DNA from: Spiroplasma chinense
Lineage (GTDB): Bacteria; Bacillota_I; Bacilli_A; Mycoplasmatales; Mycoplasmataceae
NCBI RefSeq assembly: GCF_008086545.1
Contig: NZ_CP043026.1
Coordinates: 1,178,001 to 1,242,000 of the forward strand
DNA length: 64,000 bases
Direction: 5' to 3'
The notes beneath the pieces are model-generated. The model was not told where the DNA came from. It worked only from the letters and a program-made list of their open reading frames with translations, and ran no database searches. Of this stretch, positions 54,571-63,203 are shown one piece after another (within the stretch, counting starts at the first letter, position 1; each line of letters opens with the position of its first letter). A program made the position numbers and the translations under genes.

Positions 54571-54640
54571 AGTATATTTTTTTAGCAAAATCTTGTAAAA
54601 TCACAAATTATCACAAGTAATGAGAATAAATGATTATATT
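54571..54640 (-). promoter_or_regulatory. GH32 lipoprotein promoter with candidate operator
   Basis: -35 TTTACA (54594-54599), 17 bases, -10 TATACT (54571-54576), the same pair and spacing as the importer promoter. TTGTGATTTTA overlaps -35, and TTCTCA motifs follow upstream. The two promoters share more than 30 conserved positions, so the two transcription units must be co-regulated. Confidence 0.65.
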
Positions 54641-54947
54641 TGAGAAAAAACTAAATAAATATCTTACTTTACTAATTTGAAATTTACATTTATCTGTTAA
54701 TTACATAAAAAAGATGTGTTAATTTATGTTAATTTATAAAACTCAAATAATTTTTTTATAAAATAACACCCATATAAATCAATAAAAAGAGCAGTTTTTT
54801 GATATAGTATTGTATTTTTTTACTTTTGTTATAAAATCACAATGTAACACAGTTATAAAAAAGTGAATGAATAATAAATGAAAGGGATAAAATAACAACA
54901 GTTGTTTTTATGAAAGAAAAAACGACGTTATTTTTTGTTGTATAAAA
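54641..54947. promoter_or_regulatory. Upstream region of the DeoR gene with repeated elements
   Basis: About 300 AT-rich bases between divergent genes. TGTTAATTTA-like repeats lie at 54694-54735. TAAAATCACAA, the element seen at both other promoters, recurs at 54832-54842. The DeoR ATG has no clear Shine-Dalgarno; TGTATAAAA lies directly before it, so a leaderless or near-leaderless mRNA is possible. Autoregulation is likely. Confidence 0.45.
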
Positions 54948-55655
54948 ATGAATAAAGAGAGATTGAATAATACATGGAATTTTTTAAAAACCAAAAATAG
55001 TCATACTTCAAAAACCCTTTTGAAGTATGCAAAACAAAATAATATTAATGAAATGACATTTAGAAGAGATCTTCACCTATTAGAAAAGAATGGTTTTGTC
55101 AAACTTCACTATGGTTATTTAGAGGTTCTTACTCCAGAATTAGAACTAACTGAAAATATAAAAGTAATCAAATTAGTTAACTTAAATTTAAAAGAACAAA
55201 TTGCTTTAGAAGCTGTAAAGTTACTAGAAAATAATGACTCAATATTTGTTGGACCAGGAAGTACTTGTGAAGTATTTGTAACTCAAATTAATGTGAGAGT
55301 CCAATTGCTTGTAACAAACGGAATTAACGTTCTAAGTAAAGCTTCAAAAAACAATTTTGTAAATACTTTAATTATGGTTGGGGGTAAACTAATTCACAAT
55401 ACAAGTATAATTGCTGGAAGTTCAGCCATTAACCAATTAGATGATTTTGCATTTAAAAAGGCTTTTATAACTGCGCAACACATAGATGAAGATGGCAATG
55501 TTTATGTTGATAATCACAGTGAACTAAATTTTATAAAAAAAGTTGTATCCGTTTCTGAAAAGAAATATTTATTAGTTGATTCTACAAAGTATAATTCAAA
55601 AGGATTAATTAAAATTTGTAATTTGATGCAATTTGACAAAGTGATAACAAAATAA
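54948..55655 (+). CDS. DeoR family transcriptional regulator
   Basis: 235 residues. The N-terminal winged helix contains LLKYAKQNNINEMTFRRDLHLLEKNGFV, the classic DeoR recognition pattern (TFRRDL). The effector domain has FVGPGSTCEVFV, LLVTNGINVL and MVGGKLI, and VDSTKYNSKG near the end. It is divergent from the GH32 lipoprotein gene, with repeated elements between them. It is probably the repressor of the GH32 gene and of the importer operon, which share the same promoter element. Confidence 0.92.
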   Translation: MNKERLNNTWNFLKTKNSHTSKTLLKYAKQNNINEMTFRRDLHLLEKNGFVKLHYGYLEVLTPELELTENIKVIKLVNLNLKEQIALEAVKLLENNDSIFVGPGSTCEVFVTQINVRVQLLVTNGINVLSKASKNNFVNTLIMVGGKLIHNTSIIAGSSAINQLDDFAFKKAFITAQHIDEDGNVYVDNHSELNFIKKVVSVSEKKYLLVDSTKYNSKGLIKICNLMQFDKVITK

Positions 55656-55697
55656 AGATGAAGTGGACTTTGTCTGAGGATAATAGAAAATGACTTG

Positions 55698-55730
55698 AAA
55701 AACCTAAGATTAAATTTCTTAGGTTTTTTT
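55698..55730 (+). terminator. Terminator of the DeoR gene
   Basis: AAAAACCTAAG-loop-CTTAGGTTTTTTT on the plus strand. Confidence 0.88.
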
Positions 55731-55842
55731 ATAATCTAAAAATTCAGAACTAAGTACGAAACATTAGAATAATATTGGTTAAAAATAAAAAAATACATTT
55801 ATTACAATGTATCTTATTTTGCTAATTTGTAATTAGCGTCAT

Positions 55843-56238
55843 TTACTTTTGATTTTTAATGGATTCAAGTTTTTCGTTTAACTTTTCAATTTCAAGTTTA
55901 TAAAATTTTTCTTGTTCGATACTTTTTTGTTCTTGATCTTTTAATTTTGCTTCTTGTTCAGCTTGTTTTCGGTCTTGTTCAGCTTGTTTTCGGTCTTGTT
56001 CAATGATTTTTCTTTCTTGTGCTTCTATTTTTTCTAAAAACTCTTGTTTTAATCTCATAAAAGCAAAATCTTTTTTTATTTCAAAATCTTTAATTGCTTT
56101 TTCACAATCTTTATTTACATCTTTTAAATTGTATCTTTCTATTTCTCTGGCCACTGTTACGTTCATCCCTCTATTTATCTTTCTAATTACTTTGGTTGTA
56201 TTTTCATCTTCAAATACTGCCTCTTTTATTTTATCGTT
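55843..56238 (-). pseudogene. Truncated coiled-coil cassette, copy 5
   Basis: Nearly identical to the last two thirds of the intact gene at 57590-58258, from NDKIKEAVFED onward. The N-terminal 84 residues are missing: the frame is closed by a TAG directly before the homology and no Shine-Dalgarno is present. The first in-frame ATG is at MNVTVARE. The central heptad unit QDRKQAE occurs twice (three times in the intact gene). Each copy ends with its own AT-rich terminator hairpin. Best read as a silent cassette or remnant. Confidence 0.65.
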
Positions 56239-56326
56239 CTATAATAGTTAGAATACAGTGGGTTAAAAATAAAAAAATACATTTAATATAATGTATCTTA
56301 TTTTGATAATTTGTAATTAGAGTAAT

Positions 56327-56662
56327 TTACTTTTGTTTTTTAATGGATTCAATTTTTTTGTTTAATTCTTCAATTTCAAGTTTATAAAATTTTTCTTGTT
56401 CTTTTATTCTTGCTTCTTGTTCAGCAATTTTTCTTTCGTGCGCTTCCGTTTTTTCTAAAAGCTCTTGTTTTAATCTCATAAAAGCAAAATCTTTTTTTGT
56501 TTCAAAATCTTTAATTGCTTTTTCACAATCTTTATTTACATCTTTTAAATTGTATCTTTCTATTTCTCTAGCCACTGTTACGTTCATCCCTCTATTTATC
56601 TTTCTAATTACTTTGGTTGTATTTTCATCTTCAAATACTGCCTCTTTTATTTTATCACTCAA
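56327..56662 (-). pseudogene. Truncated coiled-coil cassette, copy 4
   Basis: Same 5' truncation as the other partial copies, but the junction has changed sequence and the frame could begin at a TTG (56660-56662) just before SDKIKEAVFED. The coiled-coil part differs most from the others: EAHERKIAEQEARIKEQEK replaces the QDRKQAE units. No Shine-Dalgarno. It may be a silent donor of sequence variation. Confidence 0.6.
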
Positions 56663-56747
56663 TAATAGTTAGAATCCTGCGGGTTAAAAATAAAAAAATA
56701 CATTTATTATAATGTATCTTATTTTGATAATTTGTAATTAGAGTAAT

Positions 56748-57038
56748 TTACTTTTGATTTTGAATGGATTCAAGTTTTTTGTTTAACTTTTCAATTTCAA
56801 GTTTATAAAATTTTTCTTGCGCTTCCATTTTTTCTAAAAGCTCTTGTTTTAATCTCATAAAAGCAATATCTTTTTTTGTTTCAAAATCTTTAATTGCTTT
56901 TTCACAATCTTTATTTACATCTTTTAAATTGTATCTTTCTATTTCTCTAGCCACTGTTACGTTCATCCCTCTATTTATCTTTCTAATTACTTTGGTTGTA
57001 TTTTCATCTTCAAATACTGCCTCTTTTATTTTATCATT
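56748..57038 (-). pseudogene. Truncated coiled-coil cassette, copy 3
   Basis: The shortest copy: the whole QDRKQAE/KLKDQEQK region is absent, so MEAQ runs straight into EKFYKLEIEKLN. It is closed upstream by TAG at the common junction. Otherwise almost identical to the C-terminal part of the intact gene. Confidence 0.62.
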
Positions 57039-57126
57039 CTATAATAGTTAGAATACAGTGGGTTAAAAATAAAAAAATACATTTATTATAATGTATCTTA
57101 TTTTGATAATTTGTAATTAGAGTAAT

Positions 57127-57501
57127 TTACTTTTGTTTTTTAATGGATTCAATTTTTTCGTTTAATTTTTCAATTTCAAGTTTATAAAATTTTTCTTGTT
57201 CGATACTTTTTTGTTCTTGATCTTTTAATTTTGCTTCTTGTTCAGCTTGTTTTCGGTCTTGTTCAATGATTTTTCTTTCTTGTGCTTCTATTTTTTCTAA
57301 AAACTCTTGTTTTAATCTCATAAAAGCAAAATCTTTTTTTATTTCAAAATCTTTAATTGCTTTTTCACAATCTTTATTTACATCTTTTAAATTGTATCTT
57401 TCTATTTCTCTAGCCACTGTTACGTTCATCCCTCTATTTATCTTTCTAATTACTTTGGTTGTATTTTCATCTTCAAATACTGCCTCTTTTATTTTATCAT
57501 T
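57127..57501 (-). pseudogene. Truncated coiled-coil cassette, copy 2
   Basis: First partial copy after the intact gene, with one QDRKQAE unit. The homology begins at NDKIKEAVF directly after TAG at 57502-57504; the junction holds an inverted repeat ATTCTA-N7-TAGAAT. The frame is intact to its natural stop, so nothing prevents recombination with the intact gene from giving a functional variant. Confidence 0.65.
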
Positions 57502-57589
57502 CTATAATAGTTAGAATACAGTGGGTTAAAAATAAAAAAATACATTTAATATAATGTATCTTATTTTGATAATTTGTAATTAGAGTAAT

Positions 57590-58258
57590 TTACTTTTGTT
57601 TTTTAATGGATTCAATTTTTTTGTTTAATTCTTCAATTTCAAGTTTATAAAATTTTTCTTGTTCGATACTTTTTTGTTCTTGATCTTTTAATTTTGCTTC
57701 TTGTTCAGCTTGTTTTCGGTCTTGTTCAGCTTGTTTTCGGTCTTGTTCAGCTTGTTTTCGGTCTTGTTCAATGATTTTTCTTTCTTGTGCTTCTATTTTT
57801 TCTAAAAACTCTTGTTTTAATCTCATAAAAGCAAAATCTTTTTTTATTTCAAAATCTTTAATTGCTTTTTCACAATCTTTATTTACATCTTTTAAATTGT
57901 ATCTTTCTATTTCTCTAGCCACTGTTACGTTCATCCCTCTATTTATCTTTCTAATTACTTTGGTTGTATTTTCATCTTCAAATACTGCCTCTTTTATTTT
58001 ATCACGATTAGTTTCATATTCAGGAGAATCGGGTGGAACAGTTTCTTTGATAATAGGAGTAATAGTTTTTTCCTTAAAATTAAACTTTAACCCAACATTA
58101 AAAGCAACATCAATCACATGTTCATCTTCAGTAACATTTGTAAAATCTTTAGTATCTTTGAAAGCGTTGATTATTTTTAATAGTTCATTTAAATTATTAA
58201 CTCTAATTGATTTGGAAGTCTTTGTTGGGTTATTATTTTTTTTAATTTTGTCTTTCAT
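57590..58258 (-). CDS. Coiled-coil protein heading a tandem cassette array, 222 aa
   Basis: The only full-length copy. It starts after GAGGTGA. Residues 1-84 are a unique N-terminal domain (KSIRVNNLNELLKIINAF, then VIDVAFNVGLKFNFKEKTITPI). Residues 85-222 are helical, with NRGMNVTVAREIERYNLKD and then three QDRKQAE heptads in a long coiled coil ending IESIKKQK. No signal peptide. Family unknown; the heptad repeats recall other mollicute variable coiled-coil proteins. Expression is probably from the unusual promoter at 58276-58312. Four truncated copies of the C-terminal part follow. Confidence 0.75.
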   Translation of the reverse strand: MKDKIKKNNNPTKTSKSIRVNNLNELLKIINAFKDTKDFTNVTEDEHVIDVAFNVGLKFNFKEKTITPIIKETVPPDSPEYETNRDKIKEAVFEDENTTKVIRKINRGMNVTVAREIERYNLKDVNKDCEKAIKDFEIKKDFAFMRLKQEFLEKIEAQERKIIEQDRKQAEQDRKQAEQDRKQAEQEAKLKDQEQKSIEQEKFYKLEIEELNKKIESIKKQK

Positions 58259-58275
58259 TTTATCACCTCACTATT

Positions 58276-58312
58276 ACTATCGTCATGAAAAGAAATAAAA
58301 TGTACAAAAAAA
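58276..58312 (-). promoter_or_regulatory. Unusual promoter element shared with 9.6 kb
   Basis: TTTTTTTGTACATTTT-N7-TTCATGACGATAGT on the minus strand, identical in both blocks and spacing to 9574-9610. It lies 18 bases upstream of the coiled-coil gene start. Confidence 0.55.
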
Positions 58313-58336
58313 TGTAACTAATTTTAAAAAAAGTAT

Positions 58337-58366
58337 AAAAAAACTAATGCCTAAGCATTAGTTTTG
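58337..58366 (-). terminator. Terminator of nrdJ
   Basis: AAAACTAATGC-TTAG-GCATTAGTTTT followed by a T-run on the minus strand, five bases after the stop. Confidence 0.9.
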
Positions 58367-58370
58367 GTTT

Positions 58371-60869
58371 TTATAGCCCACATTTTAATTGTGCCCCACA
58401 GTTTGCACAAGTAACACATCCAGCTGAATCTATTAAAGTTCCAATTGTACACATTGGACATAAGTCTCCGACATCATTTCCAATTTTTTGTTCTTGTGTA
58501 ATTTTTTTAGGTACGTCAGTTTCTTGAATTGGTGTCAACTCTTGTTCTTCTTTTAATAAGTGTTCGTCATCTGTGTCAAGTGATAAAACTTGTGTATCAC
58601 GACTTCCGTCAACATAAACTGTTCCACCTTTTGCTCCGCCTTTGTAAAGTCTTGTATAAATTTTTTCAACTTGTTCAACTTTATATCCTTTAGGTGCATT
58701 AACAGTTTTTGATATTGATGAGTCAACTCATCTTTGAATGATACATTGAACATCTGCATGAGCTTCTGGTGCAAGTTCCATTGCACTTACAAAGTAATCA
58801 GGTAAAGGTTTGTCTGTATATTCTGGGTTATATTTTAATCATTCTTGAACAATTTTAGCTTTAACTTCCATGAACTTTCCAAGTCTTCCACTTCTAAAGT
58901 ATGAGAAAGCAAAGTAAGGTTCAAGTCCTGTTGAACATCCAACCATTGTTCCAGTTGAACCTGTTGGTGCAACTGTAATTAGGTGAGAGTTTCTAATTCC
59001 TTCATCAAGAATTCCTTGTCTAATGTCTTCTGGCATTTTTTTCAAGAATCCTGATTCAATAAATTTTTCTCTATCTTCTAAGAATGGGAATGATCCTTTT
59101 TCTTTTCCAAGTTTAATTGATGTTCTATAAGCTGTTGTTGTTATAGTTTCAAAGATTTTGTCAACAATTTTGTTTCCTTCTTCTGATCCATATTTTACTC
59201 CAGCTCAGATTAATAAATCGTGTAATCCCATTACACCAAGTCCAACTCTTCTTTCACCAAGTGCTTGTTGTTTGTTTGGTTCCAAGAAGTATGGAGTTGA
59301 GTCAATTACGTTGTCTTGCATTCTCACACAAACAGAAACTGTTTTTGCAAGTTTATCGTAAAGAACTTCTTTAGTTTCTTTATCAACAAAGTTTGCTAAG
59401 TTAACTGCTGCTAAGTTACATACTGAGTAAGGTGCTAAAGGTTGTTCACCACAAGGATTTGTAGCAACAACTTTTTGACCATATCCTTTTGCATTTGTCA
59501 TATCATTTGCAGTATCTAAGAAGAAAATTCCAGGTTCTGCAGAATAAGTTGCACAGAAGTTAATCAAATCTCATAAGTCTTTTGCTCTAATTGATTGATA
59601 AACTTTTGATGGATATCTTCTTTTTTCTCATTCGAATACATCCCCTATGTCAGCTCATTTAGTGTCATAGAAATATTTTTGTTCTTTTGTTAAATTTTCT
59701 AGATCTGGATATTTTAATTCTCAGTCTAAATCTTTTTCAACTGCTTCCATAAATTTGTGAGAAATTGTAACAGAGATATTTGCACCAGTCATAAATTCTG
59801 GGTTAGCAACAACTCATTTTCCTCCCACTTTCAATTTTTCTGCAGCTTCTTTTATAAGTGAAGCGTCAACATTTGTTGGATTTGCAATTACATTTTCATA
59901 TAATTTTCTTTCAACTTCTGTTAAATATTCAAATCTTAATTTTCTATTTGCTTCTTGACGAATTAATTCACTTGGTGAATTATTTCTTAATCATAATAAG
60001 ATGTTTGGGTTTTGCATTTTTGAAATAATAAACTCAATTACATCTGGGTGTCAATCAGCTAACATAATCATTTGAGCTCCACGTCTTGAACCACCTTGTT
60101 CTATTAAGTGAGTTAATAGAGAAAGGTCATTCAATCAAGACACAGCCCCACTTGAACGACCACCAACACTTTTTGCTGGTGCTCCTTTTGGTCTTAAAGT
60201 TGAACCATTTGTTCCAACTCCTCCACCTCTTGACATGATTTCAGTAACTTGCGCTCTATGGTGAGAGATTGCAGCTCTGTCATCTTTAATAAATGGCATT
60301 ACATAACAGTTAAAGTATGTAACTTCACTACCACTTCCTGCACCGTATAAAACTCTTCCTGCAGGTATAATATTTAATTCACCAAGTTCTCTTGCGAACT
60401 CTTTTCCGATTTCATCACGAAGTTCTTCTTTTTCAACTTGTGCTAAGTTGTTACCAACTCTTTTTGCAATTTGTTCAAAGAATAATTCTAATGGTTTTTC
60501 TAGTTCATATTTTTGTTTAATAATCAGATTTTCACTGTTTGTTTCTTTTAATAACTCTGGATCTATTGCTCCCAAATATCCTTCGTCAACTTCAATTATA
60601 TAAGTTCCGTTATCTTTAATTTCTTTTACATAACCAATTCCTCTTGATGGGAAAACTGGGTCTGCTTTAATAGTTGTGATAACTAAATCACCAACTCCTA
60701 AAGAAACAAGGTTTTTATCTTTTTGTGAATATCTATCTAGCATAACCATTCTTGAAACACCTTCAAACACCATTTTATCTGAATTTTCAATTGGATAAAG
60801 GTGTTTGAAGTATTTATGTATGTCTTCATTGATGTTCTCAATTTGCTTTTGATTGTAAAGCTCTTGCAT
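58371..60869 (-). CDS. nrdJ: Adenosylcobalamin-dependent (class II) ribonucleotide reductase
   Basis: 832 residues through many TGA=Trp codons. It reduces ribonucleotides to deoxyribonucleotides with an adenosylcobalamin-generated thiyl radical. The active-site motif NPCGEQPL has Asn471, Cys473 (thiyl) and Glu475; Cys188 (TYFNCYV) and Cys484 (SVCNL) form the redox pair. Also seen are SRGGGVGTNGSTLR, EQGGSRRGAQM, PTGSTGTMVGCSTGLEP and RWVDSSISKTVN. The C-terminal zinc ribbon CPMC...CVTCANC is typical of the NrdJ Z group. Start ATG 60867-60869 after AGGAGG. No separate small subunit is nearby, as expected. Cofactor likely from the cobalamin operon. Confidence 0.95.
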
Positions 60870-60925
60870 TATAAATTCCTCCTGTTGATATTTTTTTGAT
60901 TGCTTAAAAAGCGCCCAATAATAGA

Positions 60926-60963
60926 TATCCACTAATCATTAGCCAATGTGTAAAAGTGGATAA
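60926..60963. promoter_or_regulatory. Inverted DnaA-box-like repeat upstream of nrdJ
   Basis: TATCCACT (60926-60933) and AGTGGATAA (60955-60963) are inverted about 21 bases apart; on the minus strand TTATCCACT differs by one base from the DnaA box. It lies 57-94 bases before the nrdJ start, near a TATAAT-like sequence. It may be a replication-linked operator or just a 5'-UTR hairpin. Confidence 0.4.
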
Positions 60964-61115
60964 CTTTTTTATAATATATGAAAATACGAAAAAATCTAGT
61001 ACTTGGAAAATTTAATTACCCCCTTTAATAGCCACAAGATAAAACACTTATTTTAAAGTAGATTGGAAAATTAAACCAATAATTTTTTCCATATTAACAC
61101 TTATAATTTTGGATC

Positions 61116-61142
61116 AAAAAAACACCATTGTAACATGGTGTT
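61116..61142 (-). terminator. Terminator of the rplM-rpsI operon
   Basis: ACACCATG-loop-CAATGGTGT followed by T7 on the minus strand. Confidence 0.88.
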
Positions 61143-61166
61143 CATATGCGCATATGATATTGTAAA

Positions 61167-61571
61167 TTAACGTTTTGAGAATTGTGGTGCTCTACGTGCT
61201 CCGTAAAGTCCGTATTTTTTACGCTCTTTAACACGAGCATCACGAGTCAATAAACCTTTACCTCTTAATTCTGGTTTGTAGTCTTTACTTGCTTCTAATA
61301 AAGCTCTTGCAATCCCTAAACGAGCTGCTCCAGCTTGACCTGTAAATCCTCCACCTTTAACTGTAATTTTGATTGAAAAGTCTGATTTTGTACCTGTTGC
61401 TTCTAGTGGTTGTTCCATATCTTGAACTAAAGTTGCATATGGGAAGAACTCTAGAGCTGGTTTTCCGTTAACAATTATTTCACCTGTACCTGGAGTTAAG
61501 ATAACTTGAGCAACTGAAGATTTTCTTCTACCAGTTCCTCTGTACATAACAGTATTTTTATTTGCAGCCAT
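61167..61571 (-). CDS. rpsI: Ribosomal protein uS9
   Basis: 134 residues. [19 protein letters not shown] at the N-terminus, [19 protein letters not shown] in the core, and the typical basic C-terminus [14 protein letters not shown] that reaches the P-site tRNA. It is the second gene of the usual L13-S9 operon, with its start overlapping the stop of rplM. Confidence 0.97.
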   Translation of the reverse strand: MAANKNTVMYRGTGRRKSSVAQVILTPGTGEIIVNGKPALEFFPYATLVQDMEQPLEATGTKSDFSIKITVKGGGFTGQAGAARLGIARALLEASKDYKPELRGKGLLTRDARVKERKKYGLYGARRAPQFSKR

Positions 61572-62029
61572 TATTTATTATCTCCTTTTGTGTTTCTTGT
61601 TATCACTAAAACTTCAGGGTTTTGTGCTTGGTGAGGGTGTTCAGGACCAGCGTACACGTGTAGTGCACGGTATTGGTTTGAACCTTGTACGTTTTTAGGT
61701 AACATTAATCTTACAGCTCTTTCAATGATTCTTTCAGGGAATAGTGCACGTTGTGTTTTAACGTTTCTTGATTTTAATCCCCCTGGGTGCATTGAGTGGT
61801 GGTAGTAGTTTTTATCAGATTCTTTTTTTCCTGTTAAAACTACTTTTTCAGCATTAACAATAATAACGTGGTCACCGTTGTTAATGTGTGGTGTAAATGT
61901 TGGTTTATGTTTTCCTCTTAAAACTTTTGCAACTTCAGTTGATAAACGTCCTAAAATTGCGTCAGTAGCGTCAACTACATATCATTTTTTAGCAATATCT
62001 GCTGTTTTAATAAGTGTAGTTTGTTTCAT
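61571..62029 (-). CDS. rplM: Ribosomal protein uL13
   Basis: 152 residues. [34 protein letters not shown], the HPGGLKSRN stretch, and [24 protein letters not shown] are conserved in L13. The start ATG 62027-62029 follows AAGGAG. One TGA=Trp (KKWYV). Confidence 0.97.
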
Positions 62030-62448
62030 GTGCTTTTTCTCCTTCGCTTCCGGGGCTTGTGAGTAAGCAAATATATTATATATTAAAAAATAGGTTTAGG
62101 ACAAGGGTTTATGATTTTTTTAAATAAAAAAGTGAATAATAAGCATTATGTCCTAAAAAAATAAAAAAATATTGCTTGTTAGATTTAGCTGCAAATCACA
62201 TAAACTTAAAATATTTCAAGCTAAAATAGTACAATTTTTGCTTTAAAATATGCACTCGAGTTTCTTCTATTGAATCAAAGAAGTTTAAATTATCATAACT
62301 ATATTTAATTCTTGTGAGTTCTGTATTAATATAAATCCATAAGTTCTTTCTTTTACTGTTTTTCGGTCAAAAATCTTTTAACTTTTGTAAACAATTTTAT
62401 AATTTTCTTAATTTATTTTATACACAACAGCGACTCAATTAAACAAAA
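62030..62448. other. rplM upstream region with a gene remnant
   Basis: About 420 bases. On the minus strand 62109-62396 is open for 95 codons with TGA=Trp. It has no ATG near its start and no Shine-Dalgarno, yet its composition is protein-like (DFWPKNSKRKNLWIYINTEL, then FFDSIEETRVHILKQKLYYF). It is probably a decayed gene end. The rplM promoter must lie between 62045 and 62110 and overlap its 3' end. Confidence 0.35.
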
Positions 62449-62474
62449 AGAAGATTTATCATCTTCTTTTCTTT
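62449..62474 (-). terminator. Terminator after lipoprotein pair B
   Basis: AAGAAGAT-loop-ATCTTCTT with following T-run on the minus strand. Confidence 0.75.
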
Positions 62475-62476
62475 TT

Positions 62477-63201
62477 TTATTCTTTATCAAAATCACTTCT
62501 GTTAAAGTAAATACCTGGATCACCATTTTCTTTTGGTTTTGCTATAAAGAATCTTTCAAAGTTTTCTCCTTCTTCAGGTTTAAGATTTCAAATAAAGGAA
62601 TCTTGATATACTCTAACTTCTAAATAACCAAATTCTTGAAATGTTAAAATTGTATCCATTTCATATGCATTTCAAATTGTAAAAGCAGATTTTTTTCATC
62701 TCCTACATTTTTATAGTCATTAAAAATTAAGGGATTAATTTTTTCTTCCACTGCAGAGTTTAACCCTCCGGTGTAACTTCCTTCGTTATAAACTACATTA
62801 AAAATGTTTTTTTCATTCTTATCTTTAATGTCATAATTATATTCTCGATTTCTTTCATAACTTTGCGTTGCGCTATCTATGTAATCGCGAACGTCTTCAA
62901 AATTATATGTCATAAAAGTTATTAACGTTTTTGTATAAATTTCTTCTAATTTTTTACCACTTAAACCTTTTAAATCATTATTATAAATATAAGCCGATGT
63001 TAGCGTATGATTTTTTAAATTTGCTTTTAAGTAATCAATTGCACTGTCAAATTTTTGGATTTCATAGTCTTGTCATCAAAAAGTTTCTTCAGGTTCTGGT
63101 TCAGATGGAACATTATGTTTTGGATCTTCGCACGAAACCGCCAAACTAGTTGGGACCGTTAACACTGTAGCGCTTAGTAATTTTAATAATATTTTTTTCA
63201 T
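62477..63201 (-). pseudogene. Lipoprotein gene with poly-A frameshift (pair B)
   Basis: Signal peptide MKKILLKLLSATVLTVPTS with lipobox AVSC. The frame breaks after NVGDEK in a run of seven A (minus strand, 62690-62696). As it stands the protein ends at 62644 after an unrelated tail. With eight A it continues SAFTIWNAYEMDTIL and EFGYLEVRVYQ to a stop at 62477, matching the C-terminus of the paralogous lipoprotein at 9845-10597 (241 against 250 residues). The disruption could be decay, reversible slippage or a sequencing error in a homopolymer. Confidence 0.75.
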
Positions 63202-63203
63202 TT

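Larger units (their letters stand above)
56236..57517. repeat. Cassette-junction inverted repeats
   Basis: ATTCTATAATAGTTAGAAT (arms ATTCTA/TAGAAT) marks the 5' edge of truncated copies at 57499-57517 and 57036-57054; a one-base variant lies at 56236-56254 and a diverged form near 56656-56675. The intact gene has unrelated coding sequence at the same place. This 19-base element may be the point at which the unit was duplicated. Confidence 0.6.

Noticed and set aside
55843-57517. CRISPR-like or satellite repeat array
   Set aside because: The repeats are 380-480 bases long, coding in character and nearly identical to a neighbouring gene; there are no short repeats with unique spacers and no cas genes.
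55843-58298. Plus-strand open frames opposite the cassette array
   Set aside because: They are the reverse complement of the low-complexity coiled-coil coding sequence, identical between copies, with no ribosome-binding site.
60870-60932. N-terminal extension of NrdJ to an ATG at 60932
   Set aside because: The ATG at 60867-60869 has a perfect AGGAGG Shine-Dalgarno, while the upstream ATG has none and adds a sequence absent from NrdJ proteins as I know them.
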